Source of the DNA: Bolinopsis microptera
Lineage: Eukaryota; Ctenophora; Tentaculata; Lobata; Bolinopsidae
Direction of reading: 5' to 3'
DNA: 60,000 bases
NCBI RefSeq assembly: GCF_026151205.1
Contig: NC_087075.1
Location: 7,460,858 to 7,520,857, forward strand
A program made the translations under genes and the position numbers. How positions within the stretch are numbered: position 1 is the stretch's first letter; each line of letters starts with the position of its first letter. The notes under the pieces are model-generated. The model did no database searches. It was given only the letters and a program-made list of their open reading frames with translations, and was not told the origin of the DNA. Shown here piece by piece: positions 41,801 through 44,768 of this stretch.

Positions 41801-44535
41801 CGTCAATGTGGGAGATAACTACACCCTCTCTTGTTCATGTGCGGGGTATCAGTACCCGGAGAGGGAGGTCTCTTTCTATTGGAGCAGAGGAGGAGAGGTG
41901 GTGGTGGAGGGAGCTTTGTTGGAGCTGGAGAGGTTAACTTTAGAGGATAACGGGAAATATGTGTGTACAGCGAGGATTGGAGAGTTGAGGCAGTCTAAAC
42001 CTTTCTGGCTTACTGTAGTTGGTAATTCCTTCTCGTTAATTTTCCAGTTTTTGAAATTATTATATTATTTTAACTGACTGCGCCTAAGCGCCTTCATTGT
42101 CGTACCCTGGCTCAACTATCCTTTTCTTTTTGTTGTTTGTGAACTCCATTTTCAATCCCTCCAATTTTCAGATAACATCAACCAGAACTCTATTTACTTC
42201 ATTGAAACACCCCAAAAGATCTGGCACATAGCAGTAGCTGCTGGTTCTTTCGAGAACCCCGTTCTCTCTGAGGCAAAAAGAATGGAGATGGGGAATATTG
42301 ATAATGAAAAGAATCGGGACAAGCGGAATACTGGATTTAACTTTATAGTAGATTTCAGTCCTGTTTGTCTTGCTTCTAAAGGCAGGGTTAAGTGGATCCG
42401 GAACAGTATTGAGGTGAAACATCCCCTGATCCTACCTCCGATCCCTAAAGAGTACCTGACTTTTCAGTGCTTTGCTAGTGGACACGACAGGAATATCCAG
42501 AGATCTGTCGTTGTGCTAGTTGATGAGACAAGGCCAGTAGTTATGAATTTCACCAAACTTAACGATACTGATAAATTTATCTTTATCAAGTGTTCAGGGA
42601 GGGCGTTTCCTCCTCCAAAAATATATCTGGAAGTTTCTGCCAGCCCACCCGTAGAAGGGAGTCTTATCGAAGAAACATCACAAACAACATCCACCTACAA
42701 TTCTGTGCAGGTTATTAAGTTGAAGAAACACCTACAAATCACGATCAAATGCATCGTCCACAATGAATACTACTCCCAGAATGAAGAATTGGTATTCTTG
42801 TTTCCTGAAAATCCCATCCCTCCACCTACCCAACCTGACCCTGTTCGTACCAATGCTCCTGAACCTACCAAAGAAAACCAAGAAAATGAAGTAGAGGTAA
42901 TCAAACAGAAGACTGTTCCCGAAGATCTGTCTAACTCGAAAGATGACATTACTAAAACCAACACCCCTGAAGAAGAAACATCCACCGGGACGGACTTGTC
43001 CTACAAAAACTTACTGATCTACGTCATATCCGGAGTTATCACTGCTCTTCTAATTTCCATAATCCTGGTTTGTTTGGTGGTCAGAATAACCCGAACTCAC
43101 AGGTACCAATGTATAAGGAAGAGAGAGATATATCAGGTTAGAGGAAGTGCCACCACTTCTACCAGTTTCGCGCCCTACAACAAGAGTCCGTCCCCTGAGG
43201 GCTTCTACGATATTCCGACCGGCCTCTCATGCCATCCGACCTCTCATGCCATCAGAAAACCTCCCAGAAGCATAACCCCTAGCAGCAGTAAGAATATTAC
43301 TCCCAGAAGCATAACCCCTAGTGCCAGTGGCAGTAAGAATAACAGCTTGAGAAGAGACAAGGACTTGAGTCTAAGAAAGGGGGCTACACTGAGAGACCCT
43401 AGCATTATAAGAGGGACATGGGACTCTAGTCTAAAGAAGAACATCTCGATCCACCCTGCTGATGAGCTGAAGGAGTACACGGACATGAGGACGTTTGGGA
43501 GTCTAAAACGCAAGACTTGCCAGTACACGGAGGTAGAGAAACGAGCCACCCTTCACGGGGTGTACGTGCTGCCCTCTCCTGTTCCCGCCCCTAAATACTC
43601 CCAAATCCAGCACTCACCACCACGTGACCAGTCATGTGACCAGTCACGTGACCCAGTGTACGATAACTTGGAACTGGAAGACGAGGAGCTCTACGATACT
43701 CCCCGGACCAGAGCATCCGGACAACACAGTCCGACTCTCCGGACCAGAACATCCGGACACTACAGTCCGCCGTTTAAGAAGCAGGAAACCAGGTCCGAGT
43801 ATGATAAGATAAAGATAGACGGGGACGGGGATATGCAGTATGATAACATGTTGAGAACCGGACAGCCGGGCACTCCCTTCAGTGATATTTGAAGTATCTT
43901 GGAAGTCTCTTTAGAGGTTTGCTGATGTTGCTGGTTGGATTATCTTTAAACGGTTTCGAAGCTGACTAAGATTCCTATTCCTATGTTTTGCAAGTCAAAT
44001 TGTCATCCCTCTTAAGTTATTTTGAGACATTCTGTGTCAATCATATCGACTTAAAATCGTGAAGTATTCTGTTTTATCAGCGTTGACGTTAAAAACTTTT
44101 AAACGATCATGCTCTCAATTTACCACCCTGTGTTACTAGCTAGTTTGGAAGATAACTATGTAGTTTGGCGACTACATATATTTTGTTTTGTGCTAGCTAA
44201 TTTGGAAAAATGCCAGCTGTGAAGTTGAAAAAACTATAATTGTGCTGTTTAAAACTTAAATATCCACTGCGAAATTGTGTACTGTATGGTTTGAAATGTA
44301 TCGTATTGTCCTGTGTGAAACTATGTGATATTATGTTTGAATTTGTAAAATGTGATTTAAAATCTAAACTTTATTCCCAGAGCCCTTTTTAACATGACTG
44401 GTTGTATTAACACAACTACTTTAGTACATTTTCCAGATAAAAACGGAAAGAAGAGATCTAGTACTCGCTGCGGACACGAAGGAACTCCGAGACATTTGGA
44501 TGAAAAAGATCAAAAGTGTCAGCCAGGCACCCTAG
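48..44535 (+). CDS. SBF: SBF1/SBF2 (MTMR5/MTMR13)-type pseudophosphatase, whole multi-exon gene (5' end outside window)
   Basis: This gene is spread over about 44 kb in more than 20 exons with AG/GT junctions. In order, the exons encode segments before the GRAM domain (SBF2 domain), the GRAM domain, a myotubularin-like phosphatase domain, an atypical C1 zinc finger and a PH domain, which is the invertebrate SBF layout as I recall it. In the place of the myotubularin Cys-x5-Arg loop the sequence reads [10 protein letters not shown], so both catalytic Cys and Arg are absent and the protein should be an inactive phosphatase. In the family, SBF proteins scaffold active myotubularins (MTMR2) on endosomal membranes, and the DENN region acts on Rab GTPases. 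The DENN exons are not in this window. The stop is at 44533-44535 and an AATAAA follows at 44763-44768. Introns host GST-like, GPCR, tRNA and Ig-receptor genes plus several transposons. Family identity is very secure; some exon limits are not. Confidence 0.9.
792..825. repeat. (CA)n microsatellite
   Basis: Dinucleotide run in an SBF intron. Confidence 0.95.
870..960. repeat. E-box repeat cluster (GGTCACGTGGG)
   Basis: Four CACGTG sites in 70 bases, with GGTCACGTGGGTTACCATGA occurring twice. It lies in the first SBF intron of the window. Confidence 0.7.
1687..1831 (+). CDS. SBF: SBF exon (upstream of GRAM)
   Basis: The exon is open in one frame only ([17 protein letters not shown]... ending NTALE) between acceptor tttcag and donor GAG/gtaaac. 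The two other frames have stops. Helix-rich content fits the region between the DENN and SBF2 domains. It ends in phase 0, while the next candidate exon needs phase 1, so a small exon may be missing. Confidence 0.65.
2145..2229 (+). CDS. SBF: SBF exon
   Basis: It reads [14 protein letters not shown]...EYLLDR between acceptor gtttcag and donor GACAG/gtattt. The frame was chosen because it joins without shift to the following exon ([12 protein letters not shown]). The 5' limit is uncertain because other acceptors (ttcacag at 2120, ccag at 2150) give the same frame. Confidence 0.55.
2299..2359 (+). CDS. SBF: SBF exon
   Basis: It reads [20 protein letters not shown] after a split Arg codon, between acceptor tatcag and donor TTG/gtgagg. 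It ends in phase 0. The intron that follows starts directly with a 560-bp pyrimidine-rich repeat. Confidence 0.6.
2392..2955. repeat. Pyrimidine-rich repeat (CTCTCTCCCCTC)n with larger 220-bp periodicity
   Basis: About 560 bases almost purely C/T on the + strand, including many CCTCCAG acceptor-like words. Long ORFs on both strands here are low-complexity artefacts. Confidence 0.95.
3058..3198 (+). CDS. SBF: Probable SBF exon
   Basis: A 141-base exon (47 codons, phase 0 at both ends) starts at cttccgccag and ends at GAGAA/gtgaga. It reads [17 protein letters not shown]...TLALARE. The phase joins both neighbours. I could not confirm it by family similarity. Confidence 0.5.
4113..5056 (-). pseudogene. 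FLYWCH zinc finger joined to MULE transposase C-terminus (frameshifted, core missing)
   Basis: The 5' ORF (5056-4595, 153 codons) has a FLYWCH-type finger: [20 protein letters not shown], then [11 protein letters not shown], then HNHDAD. Its stop overlaps an ATG (TGATG) of the second ORF (4595-4113, 160 codons), which reads like the end of MULE transposases ([27 protein letters not shown]). The catalytic DDE core that lies between these parts in full elements is absent, so this copy could not transpose by itself. The short FLYWCH protein could still bind element ends. Confidence 0.75.
5158..5433. repeat. Palindrome inside the MULE element
   Basis: About 95-base arms (5158-5250 and 5345-5433) are near-perfect inverted repeats around a spacer with CACGTGACTC/ATGACGTGAGTC motifs. 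Confidence 0.7.
6791..6859 (+). CDS. SBF: SBF exon (SBF2-domain region)
   Basis: Twenty-three codons, phase 0 to 0, [20 protein letters not shown] then FCR, between ccattttcag and CGG/gttagt. It joins directly to the next exon. Confidence 0.75.
7700..7860. repeat. About 60-bp tandem repeat, 3 copies
   Basis: Units share TGAACATGTTGACTGATACA and TGTGATATAT; the second and third have an extra AACATGTTG. Confidence 0.8.
8606..8856. repeat. (GGGA)n flanked by (GA)n microsatellite
   Basis: About 250 bases of GGGA with GA runs at both ends. Open frames are artefacts. Confidence 0.98.
9778..9882 (+). CDS. SBF: SBF exon, SBF2 domain
   Basis: Thirty-five codons between atttcag and CAG/gtgaga. The segment [18 protein letters not shown] resembles the conserved vertebrate SBF stretch with HHPIWQ and FWEECFF, which anchors this exon to the SBF2 domain. 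Confidence 0.85.
10146..10228 (+). CDS. SBF: SBF exon
   Basis: It reads [20 protein letters not shown]... ending HNG, between tttcag and GG/gtaagt, leaving two bases that join the exon at 13446 with an unbroken frame. Confidence 0.8.
10229..12068. other. SBF intron sequence before the palindrome
   Basis: AT-rich, with GA and TATA microsatellites at 11280-11300 and 11390-11415. No gene seen. Confidence 0.6.
12069..13430. mobile_element. 1.37-kb near-perfect palindromic element in a TTAA context
   Basis: Two arms of about 670 bases (to 12735 and from 12759) are inverted copies with only a few mismatches around a 23-base loop. The outer ends are TTAA followed by a G-run on the left and a C-run followed by TTAA on the right, as expected for TTAA-targeting families (piggyBac, Kolobok). 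No transposase is encoded; short ORFs in the arms mirror each other. It is probably a non-autonomous fold-back element. Confidence 0.8.
13446..13518 (+). CDS. SBF: SBF exon next to the giant palindrome
   Basis: It reads [20 protein letters not shown] then SAVR. The phase agrees with both neighbours and the donor is AGG/gtaagt. The acceptor (aactatattcag) lies only about 15 bases beyond the end of the palindromic element, whose terminal C-run lies where a pyrimidine tract would be. Confidence 0.8.
13709..13945 (+). CDS. SBF: SBF exon
   Basis: Seventy-nine codons, [15 protein letters not shown]... to SKEARR, between ctgcag and CGG/gtaaat, phase 0 at both ends. It contains the hydrophobic stretch [10 protein letters not shown]. 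Confidence 0.85.
14170..14277 (+). CDS. SBF: SBF exon
   Basis: Thirty-six codons, [20 protein letters not shown]... IDKIRII, between ttttcag and ATT/gtaagt, phase 0. It directly precedes the GRAM exon. Confidence 0.85.
14673..14974 (+). CDS. SBF: SBF exon with the GRAM domain
   Basis: It starts [15 protein letters not shown], close to vertebrate SBF1 IPSMVDMHLETLESV, and contains the GRAM signature [18 protein letters not shown]. It ends TVIYR at CTACAG/gttaca. GRAM domains of myotubularins bind phosphoinositides. This is among the most diagnostic exons. Confidence 0.95.
15113..16172 (+). CDS. SBF: SBF exon: end of GRAM, linker, start of myotubularin domain
   Basis: A long exon of 1060 bases, open throughout. 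It first encodes the end of the GRAM/PH-like fold ([20 protein letters not shown]), then a Ser-rich linker with a run of five His, then the start of the myotubularin domain: [21 protein letters not shown] and [20 protein letters not shown]. These match the SBF1 blocks DYQRLGLG, CRSYPGLLIVP and NRFPVVCWRSGRSKAVLLR. It ends phase 0 at TTG/gtgagt. Confidence 0.95.
16330..16468 (+). CDS. SBF: SBF exon, loop inside the myotubularin domain
   Basis: It reads [20 protein letters not shown]... to LFSGYS between ctcccccag and TCAG/gttggt. It ends in phase 1, but the exon at 17973 needs phase 0. An unseen small exon, another donor or a frame defect linked to the insertion in the intron would explain this. 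Confidence 0.75.
16640..17964. mobile_element. Insertion bounded by a 28-bp direct repeat, with ACAACTGAACCCA motifs
   Basis: The same 28 bases occur at 16640-16667 and 17937-17964. The motif ACAACTGAACCCA recurs near 16651, 16742, 16790 and 16815, and in inverse form near 17831 and 17922. Sub-terminal motif clusters of this kind are seen in DNA transposons. The interior (16970-17820) has no ORF I recognise. Confidence 0.55.
17973..18116 (+). CDS. SBF: SBF exon, myotubularin domain
   Basis: Forty-eight codons, [17 protein letters not shown]... [11 protein letters not shown], matching the SBF1 block ALYILGDKAQLKG. The acceptor (ttgtaaaacag) has almost no pyrimidine tract and follows by 8 bases the end of a repeat copy at 17937-17964. 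Confidence 0.85.
18298..18363 (+). CDS. SBF: SBF exon, myotubularin domain
   Basis: Twenty-two codons, [20 protein letters not shown] then RE, aligning with the SBF1 stretch ending ELVPIEVFEARQ. It runs from acceptor ctccctag to donor GAG/gtatgt. Confidence 0.9.
18614..18712 (+). CDS. SBF: SBF exon, myotubularin domain
   Basis: Thirty-three codons, [18 protein letters not shown]... SNWLEQ. It matches SBF1 ASFKKLLKA...EDSEWLIQ. The donor CAA/gtaagc opens the 9.6-kb intron that contains the GST-like array and the GPCR. Confidence 0.95.
18860..19663 (-). CDS. GST-like gene, copy 1 (two exons: 19570-19663 and 18860-19452)
   Basis: The exons join to 228 codons. The start [21 protein letters not shown] lines up with the first strand and helix of Mu/Sigma-type glutathione S-transferases, followed by the thioredoxin-fold end ([19 protein letters not shown]) and an all-helical C-terminal domain ([35 protein letters not shown]). 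In Mu-class enzymes a catalytic Tyr sits near residue 6-7; here that place is Phe6-Asp7, so normal glutathione activation may be lost. The donor is GAAG/gtaggc and the acceptor ccccag. It is the last (3'-most) copy of a head-to-tail array. It could be an inactive or structural GST relative (compare S-crystallins) rather than a detoxifying enzyme. The family call is firm and the function is not. Confidence 0.85.
19722..19731 (-). promoter_or_regulatory. Candidate TATA box of GST-like copy 1, with upstream-conserved equivalents
   Basis: A TATATA element lies about 60 bases before the ATG, with an AACCAATAAC (CCAAT-like) sequence between them. The same pair recurs before copy 2 (about 21022) and copy 3 (about 22317); copy 4 keeps the TATATA at about 23613. 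Conservation with the duplicated unit does not by itself prove function. Confidence 0.4.
20001..20081 (-). pseudogene. Degraded GST exon fragment between copies 1 and 2
   Basis: About 80 bases resemble the exon-2 segment of the intact genes around [15 protein letters not shown], but with substitutions and frame damage. It lies downstream of copy 2, in the same orientation. Confidence 0.6.
20158..20961 (-). CDS. GST-like gene, copy 2 (exons 20868-20961 and 20158-20750)
   Basis: It has the same two-exon layout and length (228 codons) as copy 1, with only a few substitutions (for example MVYLITKI for MVYLINKI and LPEPFEG for LPAPFEG). Intron and upstream DNA are also nearly the same, so the whole roughly 1.29-kb unit was duplicated recently or is kept alike by gene conversion. 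Phe6-Asp7 again replaces the expected catalytic Tyr region. Confidence 0.85.
21299..21378 (-). pseudogene. Degraded GST exon fragment between copies 2 and 3
   Basis: Equivalent of the fragment at 20001-20081, nearly identical to it, so it was carried along in the amplified unit. Confidence 0.6.
21452..22255 (-). CDS. GST-like gene, copy 3 (exons 22162-22255 and 21452-22044)
   Basis: 228 codons, intact, nearly identical to copies 1, 2 and 4 in exons, intron and upstream region. The start ATG is followed by [15 protein letters not shown]. The stop falls after HIMTLLDR, as in copies 1, 2 and 4. Confidence 0.85.
22600..22681 (-). pseudogene. Degraded GST exon fragment between copies 3 and 4
   Basis: Third relic, slightly more divergent than the two above, in the same relative position downstream of an intact copy. 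Confidence 0.55.
22742..23553 (-). CDS. GST-like gene, copy 4 (exons 23460-23553 and 22742-23334)
   Basis: 228 codons, intact. Its intron is slightly more divergent than those of copies 1-3, and its exon 1 has synonymous changes shared with copy 5, consistent with copy 4 being the older template of the recent units. It ends HIMTLLDR. Confidence 0.85.
23857..24687 (-). CDS. GST-like gene, copy 5, divergent founder-like copy (exons 24588-24687 and 23857-24476)
   Basis: This copy has 239 codons. It starts [12 protein letters not shown], uses CPQWLKARD where the others have CPWWLQPRD, and has a longer C-terminus ([17 protein letters not shown]). Its intron and flanks differ from the other four, so it is the oldest branch and lies at the 5' end of the array. 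The longer tail fits usual GST length better and suggests copies 1-4 lost about 10 residues by a new stop. Confidence 0.85.
26051..28200 (-). CDS. Class A (rhodopsin-like) GPCR, four exons, with an apparent frame break
   Basis: The exons are 28057-28200, 27820-27904, 26813-26948 and 26051-26638, about 315 residues. Exon 1 encodes a short N-terminus and TM1 ([19 protein letters not shown]). Exon 2 encodes TM2 ([17 protein letters not shown]). Exon 3 encodes TM3 with the DRY-type motif DRLVAVIYP. Exon 4 encodes TM4 to TM7, with SWLP in TM6 and NPLLYAF (NPxxY) in TM7. The first three junctions are in phase. The third junction gives the typical second loop YKTVRHKRV but then meets a TAA at about 26584, while TM4-TM7 are open in another frame. 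So this is either a young pseudogene, a sequence error in the pyrimidine-rich stretch, or an unusual splice. The ligand class is not recognisable. Confidence 0.8.
26941..27722 (-). repeat. 46-bp minisatellite in GPCR intron 2, about 17 copies
   Basis: Near-identical 46-base units fill the intron between the TM2 and TM3 exons. Read on the minus strand, each unit contains the ATAATACAAG acceptor-like end and the first 11 or so bases of the TM3 exon (GTGGAGCGTTGG), so the array grew out of the intron-exon boundary. Confidence 0.95.
28268..28386 (+). repeat. Tandem duplication of an SBF intron-exon boundary
   Basis: About 49 bases (polypyrimidine tract, CCCCAG acceptor and first 30 or so exon bases) occur at 28268-28316 and again at 28337-28385 with about 4 differences. 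Only the second continues into the full exon. Confidence 0.85.
28355..28512 (+). CDS. SBF: SBF exon with the dead phosphatase loop
   Basis: It starts [19 protein letters not shown] and contains [20 protein letters not shown], aligned with SBF1 [20 protein letters not shown]. Active myotubularins have HCSDGWDRT here; Cys and Arg are both missing. It ends HYRTIKG, split at GG/gtaatt. Confidence 0.95.
28698..28806 (+). CDS. SBF: SBF exon, myotubularin domain
   Basis: [20 protein letters not shown]... IFLQ, almost residue for residue the SBF1 block [20 protein letters not shown]. It runs from accccag to CAG/gtataa. Confidence 0.95.
29053..29153 (+). CDS. SBF: SBF exon, myotubularin domain
   Basis: [20 protein letters not shown]... 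YHHCSMR, matching SBF1 [20 protein letters not shown]. The split Arg joins the exon at 29422. Confidence 0.95.
29422..29515 (+). CDS. SBF: SBF exon, myotubularin domain
   Basis: [19 protein letters not shown]... RTSTPE between ttccatcag and GAG/gtaagt; matches RFRTFLLDSDYER of SBF1. Confidence 0.9.
30163..30228. repeat. (AATTAACT)n microsatellite
   Basis: About 8 copies ending 8 bases before an SBF acceptor. Confidence 0.9.
30237..30386 (+). CDS. SBF: SBF exon, end of the myotubularin domain
   Basis: Fifty codons with a Ser-rich start and then [20 protein letters not shown], equivalent to SBF1 [20 protein letters not shown]. The acceptor directly follows an (AATTAACT)n run. Confidence 0.9.
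31223..31349 (+). CDS. SBF: SBF exon, end of the myotubularin domain
   Basis: [21 protein letters not shown]... ending KKGKEKK, matching SBF1 [20 protein letters not shown]. The donor AAAC/gttagt leaves one base that joins 32001 in frame. Confidence 0.9.
31652..31850. repeat. 11-bp tandem repeat (TTAATTGTAGA)n
   Basis: About 16 copies, interrupted near 31800, in an SBF intron. Confidence 0.95.
32001..32074 (+). CDS. SBF: SBF exon, linker
   Basis: [20 protein letters not shown] then SHYK, phase-consistent on both sides, from accaaag to AAG/gtatgt. No specific domain. Confidence 0.8.
32433..32516 (+). CDS. SBF: SBF exon, charged linker helix
   Basis: Twenty-eight codons ([28 protein letters not shown]) in phase with neighbours. 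The Arg/Leu-rich stretch looks like a short coiled coil. Confidence 0.85.
32747..32879 (+). CDS. SBF: SBF exon, first half of C1 zinc finger
   Basis: It encodes [12 protein letters not shown]...LPCVICEGN...LTIRG. The His and the CxxC pair are the first zinc ligands of a C1 domain, with a longer His-Cys spacing (17) than the usual 12. The second half is 2.7 kb away at 35563. Confidence 0.85.
34568..34638 (+). tRNA. tRNA-His (GTG)
   Basis: A full cloverleaf: acceptor GCTGTGA pairs with TCGCAGC, anticodon stem CTGCG/CGCAG holds the loop TTGTGGC (anticodon GTG), and the T arm contains GGTTCGAATCC. No intron. It lies in the SBF intron that splits the C1 domain. Confidence 0.95.
35039..35110 (-). 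tRNA. tRNA-Arg (TCT)
   Basis: On the minus strand, acceptor GGCCTTG pairs with CAAGGTC (one G-T pair), the anticodon loop is CTTCTAA (anticodon TCT), and the T arm contains GGGTTCGAGTCCC. No intron. It faces tRNA-His across 400 bases in the same SBF intron. Confidence 0.95.
35563..35642 (+). CDS. SBF: SBF exon, second half of C1 zinc finger
   Basis: [20 protein letters not shown] then TCKKRE gives exactly C-x2-C-x4-H-x2-C-x7-C, the end of the C1 consensus. It joins the 32879 donor in phase. Vertebrate SBF1/2 lack this domain as I recall, while some invertebrate SBF proteins have it. Diacylglycerol binding cannot be predicted from these residues. Confidence 0.85.
36334..36489 (+). CDS. SBF: Probable SBF exon after the C1 domain, with alternative C-terminus to 36558
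   Basis: Phase 0 after the C1 exon, it reads [20 protein letters not shown]... DTKVVK up to a donor-like AAA/gtgagc at 36490. Without that splice it stays open as [20 protein letters not shown] and stops at 36558, which would give a short SBF form lacking the PH domain. No family match was recognised. Confidence 0.5.
37157..37492 (+). CDS. Unrecognised ORF in the SBF linker intron
   Basis: 111 codons from an ATG. The first part is a Lys/Thr/Gln-rich repeat from an ACAAACAGACAA microsatellite. The rest ([20 protein letters not shown]...EFDNIKLEY) looks more like real protein, with SPISPNSF and acidic/Tyr motifs. An acceptor-like ACAAACAG precedes QVYNKRP at 37243. It could be a nested terminal exon or chance. 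I recognise no family. Confidence 0.3.
   Translation: MVHRISDLLGNQSTKDKPTKQTDKQTDKQQVYNKRPADLAILQDPNLADSGFNTTHYTDGDLYTMSPISPNSFSFESGCESPYDTYSYISTPFSTESLVRENEFDNIKLEY
37672..37710 (+). CDS. SBF: Possible small SBF exon
   Basis: Thirteen codons, [13 protein letters not shown], from cccttcag to CCC/gtaagt, phase 0 at both ends, which fits between 36489 and 38302. Support is from splice sites and phase only. Confidence 0.45.
38302..38424 (+). CDS. SBF: SBF exon, PH domain part 1
   Basis: Forty-one codons, [41 protein letters not shown]. It matches the first strands of the SBF1 PH domain ([20 protein letters not shown]). It runs from ctctcag to GAG/gtacgt. Confidence 0.9.
38598..38747 (+). CDS. 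SBF: SBF exon, PH domain part 2
   Basis: Fifty codons, [30 protein letters not shown]..., matching SBF1 LRYYDHRVDTECKGVIDL. The donor ATG/gtacgt opens a 5.7-kb intron with the Ig receptor gene inside. Confidence 0.9.
39379..39472. repeat. 94-bp palindrome with one mismatch
   Basis: Arms of 47 bases centred on GAGCTC at 39423-39428 with no loop; a single mismatched pair (TTTCAC/GTAAAA). It lies in the SBF intron upstream of the Ig receptor. Confidence 0.9.
40098..40282. promoter_or_regulatory. 41-bp tandem repeat with E-box (GTCACGTGAC) and CCAAT box, about 4 copies
   Basis: Four near-identical 41-base units and a partial fifth, each with CACGTGACT and CAACCAATCAGA. The extended E-box GTCACGTGAC is the consensus bound by USF and MiT/TFE factors, and CCAATCAG matches NF-Y sites. 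It starts about 840 and ends about 650 bases before the Ig receptor ATG, inside the same SBF intron, so it may be that gene's promoter or enhancer. Confidence 0.55.
40935..43892 (+). CDS. Immunoglobulin-domain type I membrane receptor with tyrosine-rich tail (exons 40935-42021 and 42172-43892)
   Basis: The two exons join in phase 1 to about 935 residues. A signal peptide ([20 protein letters not shown]) is followed by an Ig domain ([21 protein letters not shown]), a second Ig-like segment ([16 protein letters not shown]), a third Ig domain ([25 protein letters not shown]) and a further membrane-proximal segment with paired Cys. A Pro/Glu stalk leads to one membrane helix (about 640-663, [20 protein letters not shown]) and a 270-residue tail. 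Tail Tyr sites include YDIP, YDTP, YTEV, YSQI, YDNL and the spaced pair YDKI-x9-YDNM, which resembles an ITAM. The gene is nested on the same strand in the last SBF intron. It could be an adhesion, immune or self-recognition receptor; no orthologue is recognised. Confidence 0.9.
44437..44535 (+). CDS. SBF: Last SBF exon, end of PH domain
   Basis: [32 protein letters not shown] then TAG. It contains the C-terminal PH helix with its typical Trp and matches [20 protein letters not shown] W of SBF1. It lies 545 bases beyond the stop of the nested Ig gene. Confidence 0.9.
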   Translation: MKTERRDLVLAADTKELRDIWMKKIKSVSQAP

Positions 44536-44762
44536 AGGCCATCACCTTTCTCACCTGAATATATATTAGAATATTTAAACCACATAACGAGAAGTTTGTC
44601 ATGTGATAAAATATATTTTTAACACGAGGCAGCAAACCACGAGGCAAACCACGACTCTCAAAGTTCCTGAAGTTGAATCCTTGATCAGTGATTTGTGGTA
44701 AATTCCACACCATCAAGCCTAATAACGGCTCTCTTTGAGATGGAAGCGGATAAAAATCGTTC

Positions 44763-44768
44763 AATAAA
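44763..44768 (+). terminator. Candidate SBF polyadenylation signal
   Basis: AATAAA 228 bases after the SBF stop codon, on the same strand. Confidence 0.5.

Noticed and set aside
40935-43892. Direct assignment as a Hydractinia-type Alr allorecognition gene
   Set aside because: Ig domains and tail motifs are only loosely alike and the organism is unknown.
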